NCBI RefSeq assembly: GCF_026343115.1
Contig: NZ_JAPEMC010000001.1
Span: 5,621,001 to 5,685,000 of the forward strand
Direction: 5' to 3'
From: Streptomyces sp. NBC_00102
GTDB lineage: Bacteria > Actinomycetota > Actinomycetes > Streptomycetales > Streptomycetaceae
Length of the DNA stretch: 64,000 bases
In this document: positions 36,678 through 45,025 of the stretch, piece by piece
Position numbering within the stretch: the stretch's first letter is position 1
Layout: each line of letters starts with the position of its first letter
The notes under the pieces: generated by a model
The model's database searches: none
What the model saw: only the letters and a program-made list of their open reading frames with translations
Told to the model about the DNA's origin: nothing
Program-made: the position numbers and the translations under genes

Positions 36678-37373
36678 ATGCGCATTCCCGCGCACTCGGT
36701 ATGCACGGCAATCCGTGAGGACATCGTCTCGGGCGTCTACGAACGCGGCAGCCGCCTCACCGAGGAGCTTCTGGCGCGGCGCTACGGCGTCTCCCGGGTG
36801 CCGGTGCGCGAAGCCCTGCGGACCCTGGAGTCCGAGGGCTTCGTGGTCACCCGCAGACACGCCGGCGCCTGTGTCGCCGAGCCGACCGAGCAGGAGGCCG
36901 CCGACCTCCTGGAGGTGAAGCTCCTGCTGGAACCTCTGGGCGCGGCCCGGGCCGCGCAGCGGCGGACCGAGGCGCACCTCAAGGTCCTGCGCGGACTGGT
37001 CAAGCTGGGGCAGGAGCGGGCCCGCAGGGGCGAGGGCGAGGACCTGCGCTCCCTCGGCGGCTGGTTCCACGAGACGCTCGCCCAGGCCTCGGGCAGCCCG
37101 GGGCTCATCGCGCTGCTGACCCAGCTCCGGCACAAGATCGCCTGGATGTACGCCGTGGAGCAGCCGGTCCGCCCCGTCGAGTCGTGGGCCGAACACGGCG
37201 CCCTCGTGGACGCGGTGGCCCGTGGTGACGCGGAACGTGCGAGGGGTCTGGCCATGCAGCACGCGGAGCGTTCGCTCGCCGCGCACCGGCCGCGCCGCCC
37301 GGCCCGGCCGGTGAAGCAGTCCCGGGTGAGCACTTTGCAACATCCCGTAAACACCTCGGGTGCCCGTCATTAA
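36678..37373 (+). CDS. GntR family (FadR/FCD type) transcriptional regulator
   Basis: This 231-residue regulator has the winged helix VCTAIREDIVSGVYERGSRLTEELLARRYGVSRVPVREALRTLESEGFVVTRRHAGACVAEP (residues 8-70). A helical FCD effector domain follows, with Asp and His residues suitable for metal or carboxylate binding (GWFHETLAQASGSPGLI, WAEHGALVDAVARGD). FCD-type GntR proteins commonly bind small organic acids. It is next to ptsH (convergent) as in S. coelicolor from memory. Its target is unknown. ATG 36678 has GGCGGAGG before it. The 270 bases upstream are partly AT-rich (36565-36650) and likely hold its promoter. Confidence 0.9.
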   Translation: MRIPAHSVCTAIREDIVSGVYERGSRLTEELLARRYGVSRVPVREALRTLESEGFVVTRRHAGACVAEPTEQEAADLLEVKLLLEPLGAARAAQRRTEAHLKVLRGLVKLGQERARRGEGEDLRSLGGWFHETLAQASGSPGLIALLTQLRHKIAWMYAVEQPVRPVESWAEHGALVDAVARGDAERARGLAMQHAERSLAAHRPRRPARPVKQSRVSTLQHPVNTSGARH

Positions 37374-37542
37374 CAACCACGCCGTATACAAATGGGGGAG
37401 CGAATTTCCGGCGCCTTTTCCGTGCTGCCGGAATTCCTGTCCGTGCGGCTGCCCCGGAAATGGCTGAGCCGCCCCGTCCGTGTGGGACGAAGCGGCCCGG
37501 CCGGGCGGGGAATTCCTTCACGGAGTCCGGCGGAAGAAGGTG

Positions 37543-37824
37543 TCAGACCGTTTCCGGGAGCTCGTCGAGCCCCTCGGAGACGAGCTTCGCCAGGCGGTCC
37601 AGCGCGGCGTCCGCACCCTCCGCCTCGGAGGCGAGCACGATCTCCTCGCCGCCCTCGGCACCCAGTCCGAGAACCGCGAGCATCGACGCGGCGTTGACCG
37701 GGCTGCCGTCTGCCTTGGCGATCGTCACCGGGACCCCGGAGGCCGTGGCGGCGCGGACGAAGATGGAAGCGGGGCGGGCGTGCAGGCCTTCGGCCCATCC
37801 GACGTTGACGCGGCGCTCAACCAT
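37543..37824 (-). CDS. ptsH: Phosphocarrier protein HPr
   Basis: HPr passes phosphate from enzyme I to sugar-specific EIIA proteins of the phosphotransferase system. The 93-residue protein has the catalytic histidine in GLHARPASIFVRAA (His15). The conserved central block NAASMLAVLGLGAEGGEE contains the serine that HPr kinase modifies in Firmicutes; actinobacteria are not known to use that modification in the same way. ATG 37824 is preceded by GAAGGG. It stands alone as in other streptomycetes, without ptsI next to it. It converges on the GntR gene and diverges from the large acetyltransferase fusion. Confidence 0.95.
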   Translation of the reverse strand: MVERRVNVGWAEGLHARPASIFVRAATASGVPVTIAKADGSPVNAASMLAVLGLGAEGGEEIVLASEAEGADAALDRLAKLVSEGLDELPETV

Positions 37825-38188
37825 GGTTCTGCCCTTCGTGAATCTGCGATGTCCTGACCAGTAATCGATTTGTCTAGACCATTCTGTCACGGGGGTGCGG
37901 ACCTGCGAACCCTCCCGCCGGTGGACATCGCCCGGTGGGCTTTCCCAGCCTGCCCCGGCACCGATTCCGCCGCGACCCGTGTCCCGCGCGCCGACAGCGC
38001 CGCGGCCCGGTCGCGCACCCGGCCTCAGGCCCGTTCGCGCGCCTGCTCGCAGGCCCGTTCGCAGGCATGCTCGCGCGCCCGGCCCCGTCGGCCGTGACGG
38101 GCGGGCCGGCGGGGGAGTCCGTACCCCGGGTGCCCGGGACGTCCGCCCGGACCCGCCCCGGGGCGCGGCGCGGTCGTACGCTCTTCCC
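37825..38188. other. Divergent region between ptsH and the GNAT fusion gene
   Basis: About 360 bases. The ptsH-proximal 70 bases are AT-richer (TAATCGATTTGTCTAGACCA, 37862-37881) and are the likely ptsH promoter zone. The middle (38025-38090) has imperfect direct repeats of CAGGCCCGTTCGC about 24 bases apart. Open frames here continue from the downstream gene but are low-complexity proline/arginine and are not called. Confidence 0.45.
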
Positions 38189-41101
38189 ATGCAGCCCACG
38201 CCGGAGCAGAGTCCGCATCACGCGTACCCCGACCACTGGGAGGCAGACGTCGTGCTGCGGGACGGCGGCACCGCCCGCATCGGCCCCATCACCCCGGACG
38301 ACGCGGGACGACTGGTCAGCTTCTTCGAGCAGGTGTCCGACGAGTCGAAGTACTACCGCTTCTTCGCGCCCTACCCCCGGCTCTCCGACCGGGACGTCCA
38401 TCGCTTCACCCACCACGACTACGTCGACCGGGTGGGGCTGGCCGCCACGGTGGGAGGGGAGTTCATCGCCACCGTCCGCTACGACCGGATCGACGATCGG
38501 GGCCGGCCCGCCTCCGCACCCGCCGACGAGGCCGAGGTCGCCTTCCTCGTCCAGGACTCCCACCAGGGCCGCGGGGTCGCCTCGGTGCTGCTCGAACACA
38601 TCGCCGCGGTCGCCCGGGAGCGAGGCATCCGCCGCTTCGCCGCCGAAGTGCTGCCCGCCAACACCAAGATGATCAAGGTCTTCCGGGACGCCGGCTACAC
38701 CCAGCAGCGGAGCTTCGAGGACGGTTCGGTCCACCTCACCCTCGACATCGAACCGACCGCCGAGTCGCTCGCCGTCCAGCGCGCCCGCGAACAGCGCGCC
38801 GAGGCGCGTTCCGTCCAGCGGCTCCTGGCCCCCGCCGCGGTGGCCGTCGTCGGCACCGGCCGAGCCCCGGGCGGAGTCGGGCGCACCGTGCTCCGCAACC
38901 TCCTGCACTCCGGCTTCACCGGCCGCCTCTACGCCGTCAACCACGCCTTCGCCCCCGACCAGAACGCCGTCGACGGCGTGCCCGCCCACCGCTCGGTGGG
39001 CGCCATCGGCGAGCCGGTCGACCTCGCCGTCATCGCCGTACCCGCCGAACGGGTCCCCGAGGTCGTCGCGGACTGCGGCGAAAACGGCGTGCGGGGCCTG
39101 GTCGTCCTCTCCGCCGACTACGCCGAGCGGGGGACCGAGGGCCGCGAGCGCCAGCGCGCGCTGCTGCGCCAGGCGCGCTCCTACGGCATGCGGATCATCG
39201 GGCCGAACGCCTTCGGCGTCATCAACACCTCCGCCGCCGTCCGGATGAACGCCTCCCTCGCCCCCGAATCGCCCGCGCCGGGACGCATCGGCCTCTTCAC
39301 CCAGTCCGGGGCCATCGGCATCGCCCTGCTCTCCGGCCTCCACCGGCGCGGTGCCGCGCTCTCCACCTTCATCTCGGCCGGGAACCGCGCCGACATCTCC
39401 GGCAACGACTTCCTCCAGTACTGGTTCGACGACCCCGAGACCGATGTCGCCCTGCTCTACCTGGAGTCGCTCGGCAACCCCCGCAAGTTCACCCGGCTCG
39501 CCCGCCGCACCGCCGCAGTCAAACCGGTCGTGGTGGTCAAGGGTGCCCGGCACAGCGGGACCACCCCGCCCGGTCACGCCGTCCCCGTCAGCCGTATCCC
39601 CGACGCCACCGTCTCCGCCCTGATGCGGCAGGCCGGGGTGATCAGGGTGGACACGGTGACCGAGATGATCGACGCGGCGCTCCTCCTCGCCGACCAGCCG
39701 CTGCCCGCCGGTCCCAGGGTGGCGATCCTCGGCAATTCGGAGTCGCTCGGGCTGCTCACGTACGACGCCTGCCTCACGGAAGGGCTCCGGCCCCGGCCGC
39801 CCCGCGACCTGACCACGGCGGCCGGACCGGCGGACTTCCGCGCGGCCCTCGCCGAGGCGCTCGCCGACCCGGCCTGCGACGCGGTGATCGTGACCGCGAT
39901 CCCGCTGGTCGGGGTCGAGGGGGAGATGCAGAGCGGCGACGGGGAGGTGCTCGCGGCGGCGCTGCACGAGGCGGTGGCGGAGCGTAGCGACGGCCCCGCC
40001 AAGCCGGTGGCCGTCGTGCACCTGGAGATCGGCGGACTCGCCCATGCCCTGGCGGCCACGGCGGGTACACGCCCGGCGGCGCAGGCCGCTCCCCCTCCCG
40101 CGCAGGCCGCTCCCGCTCCCGCGCAGGCCGCTCCCGCTCCCGCGGTCGCACCGGCCGGGCGCGAACCCGCCGGGGAGCCCGCGGAAACCGGGGCCCCCAC
40201 CCCGGCCCACACCCCGGCCCCCACCGGCCGCATCCCCGCCTATCCCGCCGCCGAACGGGCCGTCCGCGCGCTGAGCGAGTCGGTCAAGTACGCCCAGTGG
40301 CGCCGCCAGGCCGCAGCACCGGGCAGGGTGCCCGAGTTCCTGGACGACACCATCGACGAGCCCGGCACCGCCGCGCTCATCGACGCGCTGCTCGGCCCGG
40401 ACCCCGATCCGCGAGGCCGGCCTCTCGGACACGACGAGGCCCGCGAACTGCTCCGCGGCTACGGCATCGAGGTACGCGCGACGCTCCCCGCCCCCGACCC
40501 GGACGCCGCCGTGGCCGCCGCCGCGCGACTCGGCTGGCCGGTGGCCCTCAAGACCACCGCACCCCATCTGCGCCACCGCGCGGACCTGGGCGGGGTCCGC
40601 CTCGACCTCGCTGGGGAGGACGCGCTGCGCCGGGCGTACGGCGAGCTCACCGAGCTTCTCGGCAAGCCCGCCGAACTCCAGCCCGTGGTGCAGTCCATGG
40701 CTCCCCGGGGCGTCGACACCGTGGTGCGGGCCACCATCGACGCCGCCGCGGGCGCCGTGCTCTCCTTCGGTCTCGCGGGCACTCCCTCCGAACTTCTCGG
40801 GGACATCGCCCACCGGCTGGTTCCGGCCACCGACCGGGACGCCGCCGAACTGATCCGCTCCATCCGCGCGGCACCCGTGCTCTTCGGCTGGCGCGGCTCC
40901 TCGCCCGTCGACACCCGGGCGCTCGAAGAGCTGCTGCTGCGGGTCTCCCGCCTGGTCGACGACCATCCCGAGGTGGTCTCGGTCACCCTGGAACCGGTCG
41001 TGGTGGCCACGCACGGGCTGACCGTCCTCGGTGCGAGCGTCCGCCTCGCCCCGCCCCCCGCGCGGACCGACCTCGGCCCCCGCCGGCTCCCGAACTACTG
41101 A
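38189..41101 (+). CDS. GNAT acetyltransferase fused to ADP-forming acyl-CoA synthetase-like domains
   Basis: This 970-residue protein has four parts. An N-terminal GNAT domain (about 20-185) contains the acetyl-CoA loop QGRGVA and is followed by a CoA-binding Rossmann domain (RLLAPAAVAVVGTGRAPGGVGRTVL). Then come succinyl-CoA-ligase-like domains (GRIGLFTQSGAIGIALLSG, near 370-560) and a C-terminal ATP-grasp domain (about 740-960, LLRGYGIEVRA and GWPVALKTTAP). A linker of AQAAPAP repeats (21-base units near 40077-40145) separates the third and fourth parts. This architecture is that of bacterial protein lysine acetyltransferases of the Pat type, with the GNAT domain at the front as in streptomycetes. 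The active-site His of true ligases should be checked. ATG 38189 fits the family start. Confidence 0.88.
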   Translation: MQPTPEQSPHHAYPDHWEADVVLRDGGTARIGPITPDDAGRLVSFFEQVSDESKYYRFFAPYPRLSDRDVHRFTHHDYVDRVGLAATVGGEFIATVRYDRIDDRGRPASAPADEAEVAFLVQDSHQGRGVASVLLEHIAAVARERGIRRFAAEVLPANTKMIKVFRDAGYTQQRSFEDGSVHLTLDIEPTAESLAVQRAREQRAEARSVQRLLAPAAVAVVGTGRAPGGVGRTVLRNLLHSGFTGRLYAVNHAFAPDQNAVDGVPAHRSVGAIGEPVDLAVIAVPAERVPEVVADCGENGVRGLVVLSADYAERGTEGRERQRALLRQARSYGMRIIGPNAFGVINTSAAVRMNASLAPESPAPGRIGLFTQSGAIGIALLSGLHRRGAALSTFISAGNRADISGNDFLQYWFDDPETDVALLYLESLGNPRKFTRLARRTAAVKPVVVVKGARHSGTTPPGHAVPVSRIPDATVSALMRQAGVIRVDTVTEMIDAALLLADQPLPAGPRVAILGNSESLGLLTYDACLTEGLRPRPPRDLTTAAGPADFRAALAEALADPACDAVIVTAIPLVGVEGEMQSGDGEVLAAALHEAVAERSDGPAKPVAVVHLEIGGLAHALAATAGTRPAAQAAPPPAQAAPAPAQAAPAPAVAPAGREPAGEPAETGAPTPAHTPAPTGRIPAYPAAERAVRALSESVKYAQWRRQAAAPGRVPEFLDDTIDEPGTAALIDALLGPDPDPRGRPLGHDEARELLRGYGIEVRATLPAPDPDAAVAAAARLGWPVALKTTAPHLRHRADLGGVRLDLAGEDALRRAYGELTELLGKPAELQPVVQSMAPRGVDTVVRATIDAAAGAVLSFGLAGTPSELLGDIAHRLVPATDRDAAELIRSIRAAPVLFGWRGSSPVDTRALEELLLRVSRLVDDHPEVVSVTLEPVVVATHGLTVLGASVRLAPPPARTDLGPRRLPNY

Positions 41102-41159
41102 CCGGCCACCCCTCCCCGTAGCGTCTCCGGCGGTCACCGGGGCCCGTAAGATGGGGGTC

Positions 41160-41771
41160 ATGGCAAAGACCGGTACGACGACCCAGGGGCTGCGCGCGGC
41201 GATCGAGCGCAGCGGCTACTACCCGGCCCTCGTGGCCGAGGCGGTGGAGGCCGCCGTCGGCGGAGAGCCGGTCGCCTCGTACCTCGTGCACCAGGAGACG
41301 ACCTTCGACTCCAACGAGGTCCGGCGTCATGCCACGGTGCTGGTCCTGACGGACACCCGCTTCATCGTCAGCCACACCGACGAGCAGACCTCCGAGACGG
41401 AGTCCCCGACGCCGTACGCGACCACCTCCACGGAGTCCGTGCACCTCGGCCGGATCTCGTCCGTCGTGGTGAGCCGTGTGGTGGCGGACCCCGAGAAGTA
41501 CGTCGCCGGTTCGCTGCCCCGCGAGGTCGTCCTGACGATCGGCTGGGGCGCGGTCTCCCGCATCGACCTGGAGCCGGCCGCCTGCGGCGACCCCGACTGC
41601 GACGCCGACCACGGCTACACCGGCAGCTCCACCGCCGACGACCTCAGCCTGCGGGTCAGCGAGGCCGGCGACGGCCCGGACACCGTGCGCCAGACGCTCG
41701 CCTTCGCCCAGGCGCTCAGTGAAGCCACGGCAGCGACGGCGGCCACGGCGAACCCGGCGACCAACCGCTGA
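41160..41771 (+). CDS. DUF5998 family protein
   Basis: This 203-residue actinobacterial protein has blocks GLRAAIERSGYYPALVAEAVEAAV, VASYLVHQETTFDSNEVRRHATVLVLT, and VVLTIGWGAVSRIDLEPAACGDPDCDADHGYTG. The fold looks like a beta-rich PH-like module, and the CGDPDC pair might bind metal. Function unknown. It shares one base with the next gene's ATG (TGATG), so the two are co-translated. From memory, this pair is conserved in Streptomyces between the acetyltransferase fusion and thymidine kinase genes. Confidence 0.82.
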   Translation: MAKTGTTTQGLRAAIERSGYYPALVAEAVEAAVGGEPVASYLVHQETTFDSNEVRRHATVLVLTDTRFIVSHTDEQTSETESPTPYATTSTESVHLGRISSVVVSRVVADPEKYVAGSLPREVVLTIGWGAVSRIDLEPAACGDPDCDADHGYTGSSTADDLSLRVSEAGDGPDTVRQTLAFAQALSEATAATAATANPATNR

Positions 41772-42958
41772 TGGCCCAGCCCGCCTGGCAGGACCCCGAG
41801 CCGCTCCCGCTCGACACCGCTCCCGTCCCCGAGTACGGCACGGGTTCCCTCGCGGATCTGCTGCCGACCCTCGTCGCCGGGCAGGAGGTGCCCGGCTTCA
41901 CGGCGTCCATCCCGGAACTCACCCCGGCCGACCGCAACTGCGTCTTCCTGATCGACGGCCTCGGCTGGGAGCAGATCACGGCGCATCCGGACGAGGCCCC
42001 GTTCCTGCACTCCCTGCTGCCCACCTCGCGCGGCGGCACCGGTCGTCCGATCACGGCGGGGTTCCCGGCCACCACGGCGACCTCCCTCGCCTCGGTCGGT
42101 ACGGGCCTGCCGCCCGGGAAGCACGGGCTGCCCGGGTACACCGTGCGCGACCCCGCCACCGGCGCCCTGATGAACCAGCTCCGCTGGAAGCCCTGGACCT
42201 CGCCGAAGGTCTGGCAGCCGTACCCCACCGTCTTCGGTCTCGCCGACGCGGCGGGGGTGCGGACGGCCCAGGTCTCGGCGCCCGCCTTCGAGCAGACGCC
42301 GCTGACCAAGGTCGCGCTCAGCGGCGGCTCGTTCCTGGGGCGCCTCGCCGGTGAGGAGAGGATGGACGTCGCGGCACAGCGGCTGGCCGCCGGGGACCGC
42401 TCGCTGGTCTACACGTACTACAGCGAGGTCGACGGCGCGGGGCACCGCTTCGGTACCGACTCCGACGCCTGGCGCGGGCAGTTGATGTACGTCGACGGTC
42501 TCGCCCGGCGTCTCGCCGAGCAGTTGCCGCCCCGCTCGGCGCTGTACATCACCGCGGACCACGGCATGATCGACATCCCGTTCGACGAGCAGTCCCGCAT
42601 CGACTTCGACGAGGACTGGGAACTGCGCGCCGGCGTCGCCCTGCTGGGCGGGGAGGGACGTGCCCGCCACGTCTACGCCGTGCCCGGTGCCCAGGCAGAC
42701 GTGCTGACGGTCTGGCGGGAAGTGCTCGGCGAGCAGTTCTGGGTGGCGAGCCGGGACGAGGCGATCGCGGCCGGCTGGTTCGGCCCCGAGGTGGACGAGC
42801 GCGTCCACGGCCGGATCGGGGACGTGGTCGCCGCGGCCCACGACGACGTGGTGATCACCGCCTCCCGCAACGAGCCGCACGAGTCCGCGATGGTCGGGAT
42901 GCACGGTTCGCTGACCCCGGTCGAGCAGCTCGTCCCCCTCCTCGAAGTACGCACCTGA
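41771..42958 (+). CDS. Alkaline phosphatase superfamily nucleotide pyrophosphatase/phosphodiesterase
   Basis: This 395-residue protein of the alkaline phosphatase superfamily has metal-binding and catalytic blocks in order: CVFLIDGLGWEQI (Asp), AGFPATTATSLASVGTGLPPGKHGLPGY with a Thr nucleophile, YYSEVDGAGHRFG (Asp and His) and YITADHGMIDIP (Asp and His). This is the pattern of nucleotide pyrophosphatase/phosphodiesterases. No signal peptide is seen, so it is probably cytoplasmic. Its substrate is unknown; co-translation with the DUF5998 gene suggests a joint role. Confidence 0.9.
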   Translation: MAQPAWQDPEPLPLDTAPVPEYGTGSLADLLPTLVAGQEVPGFTASIPELTPADRNCVFLIDGLGWEQITAHPDEAPFLHSLLPTSRGGTGRPITAGFPATTATSLASVGTGLPPGKHGLPGYTVRDPATGALMNQLRWKPWTSPKVWQPYPTVFGLADAAGVRTAQVSAPAFEQTPLTKVALSGGSFLGRLAGEERMDVAAQRLAAGDRSLVYTYYSEVDGAGHRFGTDSDAWRGQLMYVDGLARRLAEQLPPRSALYITADHGMIDIPFDEQSRIDFDEDWELRAGVALLGGEGRARHVYAVPGAQADVLTVWREVLGEQFWVASRDEAIAAGWFGPEVDERVHGRIGDVVAAAHDDVVITASRNEPHESAMVGMHGSLTPVEQLVPLLEVRT

Positions 42959-43021
42959 CGCTGCCGCCCCACCGGCGCGTTCTCCCTGTCACCCCCCATT
43001 CCGAAAGGCGTCCGACCTCTC

Positions 43022-43672
43022 ATGCCCGAGCTTGTGTTCTTCTCCGGAACGATGGACTGCGGAAAGAGCACGCTGGCCCTGCAGATCGGTCACAACCGGT
43101 CCGCGCGCGGGCTCCAGGGCGTGATCTTCACCCGCGACGACCGCGCGGGGGAGGGGAAGCTCTCCTCGCGGCTCGGCCTGGTGACGGAGGCCGTCGAGGC
43201 GGCCGACGGCATGGACCTCTACGCGTACGTGGTGAACCAGCTGTCCCAGGGCGGCAAGGCGGACTACGTGATCGTGGACGAGGCGCAGTTCCTCGCCCCC
43301 CGGCAGATCGACCAGCTCGCCCGGATCGTGGACGACCTCGGGATGGACGTCTTCGCCTTCGGCATCACCACCGACTTCCGTACGAAGCTCTTCCCCGGTT
43401 CGCAGCGCCTGATCGAGCTGGCCGACCGTCTCGAACAGCTCCAGGTGGAAGCCCTGTGCTGGTGCGGCGCCCGCGCCACGCACAACGCCCGTACGGTGGA
43501 CGGGGAGATGGTCGTCGAGGGCGAACAGGTCGTGGTCGGCGACGTCAACCGGCCTGCCAAGGAGGTCGGTTACGAGGTGCTGTGCCGCCGTCACCACCGG
43601 CGCCGCACCACCTCCGCCGCGGCCCACGCGGGTGCGCTGTCGCCGGACGTCCTCCCGATGAACCAGGGCTGA
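43022..43672 (+). CDS. tdk: Thymidine kinase
   Basis: Thymidine kinase phosphorylates thymidine in the salvage pathway. The 216-residue protein has the P-loop GTMDCGKST (residues 9-17), the DEAQF switch near residue 86, the lid and thymidine-binding block GEMVVEGEQVVVGD, and zinc-site cysteines in CWCGARATHN and LCRRHH. The length and motifs fit the type II family. It is transcribed in the same direction as the phosphodiesterase gene, 63 bases later, and may share its transcript. A tnpB remnant follows 60 bases downstream. Confidence 0.95.
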   Translation: MPELVFFSGTMDCGKSTLALQIGHNRSARGLQGVIFTRDDRAGEGKLSSRLGLVTEAVEAADGMDLYAYVVNQLSQGGKADYVIVDEAQFLAPRQIDQLARIVDDLGMDVFAFGITTDFRTKLFPGSQRLIELADRLEQLQVEALCWCGARATHNARTVDGEMVVEGEQVVVGDVNRPAKEVGYEVLCRRHHRRRTTSAAAHAGALSPDVLPMNQG

Positions 43673-43734
43673 CACCGCCCCTCGCGACGCCGCCGGCGCC
43701 GTTGCCCCCCGTTACCGTTTTTGTGGCTCCGCAT

Positions 43735-44121
43735 GTGAAGGCGCAGCGGGATCTCAGCCGCAAGGCCAAGGGGTCGAAAAATCGGGTGAAAGCCCGGGTC
43801 ATGGTTGTGCGTGCCCACGCACGGACGGCCGATGAGCGGCGTGAGTTCCACCACCAGCTCTCCACCAAGCTGATCCGCGAGAACCGAGCGGTCGCGGTGG
43901 AAGATGTGGCGGTCAAAGGGCTCGCCCGCGCCCGCCTCGCCAAGTCCGTGCTGGACGCCGGATGGTCGGCGTTCCTCTCGATGCTGGAGTACAAGGCGGC
44001 GAAGCACGGCCGCACTTTCATCCGCATCGGACGCTTCGAGCCGAGCCTGCCGAACAACAGGAAGTTCCAGGCCATGTTGCGGGAAAGGGCTGGACGATGG
44101 ACATGCGACCTCCTGAAATGA
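43735..44121 (+). pseudogene. Fragment of an IS200/IS605-type TnpB protein
   Basis: The frame reads VKAQRDLSRKAKGSKNRVKARVMVVRAHARTADERREFHHQLSTKLIRENRAVAVEDVAVKGLAR and so on to YKAAKHGRTFIRIGRFEPS, which is the middle of TnpB (RuvC-like nuclease region). The N-terminal part is missing. Just after GRFEPS the frame degrades: the CxxC zinc finger is gone except for an isolated GRWTC, and the final DRDxNAA catalytic block is absent before the stop. It therefore lacks an active nuclease site. No tnpA gene and no clear element ends are visible. It is a relic inserted between tdk and the 44169 gene; whether it is transcribed is unknown. Confidence 0.85.
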
Positions 44122-44168
44122 TGGGCTGGAACAACGAGGTGCGAGCGCCGAAGAACTGAGGGCGGGCC

Positions 44169-44669
44169 ATGGATCTGGAACTCGACCCGCCGCGCGGAGT
44201 CGCGCCGATCGTGCTCGGCACGACGCTCGACGAGGTACTCGCCGCCGCGCCCGGGGCCTGGGGCGAGCCCAAGGTGCTGCGGCGCCCTGGCCGGAGCTCC
44301 GCGACGGTCTCCTGGACCGTCGACCATGTCGGTGTACAGGCACTGCTCGAAGGTGACGGGACCCACGTCACCGCCGTCGAACTGTGGTGGCCCGGCGAGG
44401 GCCGTACCTCCGGCACGCGCGTCCTCCTGGGGAAGGACGAGGTGTTCACCACCCCCGCCGCGGAGCTCTTCCGGCGCGCCGCCGGACGGGGCTGGACGGT
44501 CGACGTCTCACGCCCCGAGTATCCGGTGATCCCCGGAGTGTCGCTCGGGTTCACCCGCCAGACCTCGCAGGAGGTCGAACGGGACGCCGACGGCCTGCCC
44601 GTGTACGTCACCTCGGTCCTGGTGGGCGACGAGAACTACTACGACTACCTCCGGAGCGCGCGCGGCTGA
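44169..44669 (+). CDS. Conserved hypothetical protein
   Basis: This 166-residue acidic protein starts MDLELDPPRGVAPIVLGTTLDEVLAAA, followed by alternating strands (VSWTVDHVGVQALLEG, VTAVELWWPGEG) and an end GFTRQTSQEVERDADGLPVYVTSVLVGDENYYDYL. There are no membrane segments, cysteines or catalytic signatures. The ordered strand pattern and normal codon use make it a real gene. It may be a small cytosolic protein of the actinobacterial unknowns. The start follows GGGCGGGCC, a modest ribosome site. The only context is the tnpB relic upstream and the orphan binding-protein gene downstream. Confidence 0.72.
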   Translation: MDLELDPPRGVAPIVLGTTLDEVLAAAPGAWGEPKVLRRPGRSSATVSWTVDHVGVQALLEGDGTHVTAVELWWPGEGRTSGTRVLLGKDEVFTTPAAELFRRAAGRGWTVDVSRPEYPVIPGVSLGFTRQTSQEVERDADGLPVYVTSVLVGDENYYDYLRSARG

Positions 44670-45025
44670 CCCGCGTCACCCCGCCCGCCACCCCGGCTCC
44701 CACTCGCGCGTGCCGCTCCCGCCCCGGCCCCCGCGGCCCCGCCTCCTCTGCCGCTCGGTCCCGTGTCCTGCAAGCACACCTTGCGCGCCGCAAGGGGGTT
44801 GGCCCGGCCGTACGCGCGTTACGTTGTGCGCCGCCGCCGGACGTCCGGGGCGTCCGAGCGACCGCGCCGACTCCTCCGGCATGCCCGTACGGCGACCCGG
44901 CATGCCCCAGGGCGTGTCCTCGTGGTCCGTACCGGCGCCCTGACGGGCCGCTCTCGACCCCCGGGCCAACCGCGCGGTGTCACCAGCCCTTCGTATGATC
45001 CGCCCACCCCGGACAAGGCCGAACC
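44670..45025. other. Non-coding stretch before the binding-protein gene
   Basis: About 355 bases with no gene I can support. A TTGGCC at 44799-44804 and TACGTT at 44820-44825 are spaced too closely for a standard promoter. A CGGCATGCCC decamer occurs twice around 44877-44906 as a direct repeat. No terminator-like stem was found after the 44169 gene. Confidence 0.4.
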
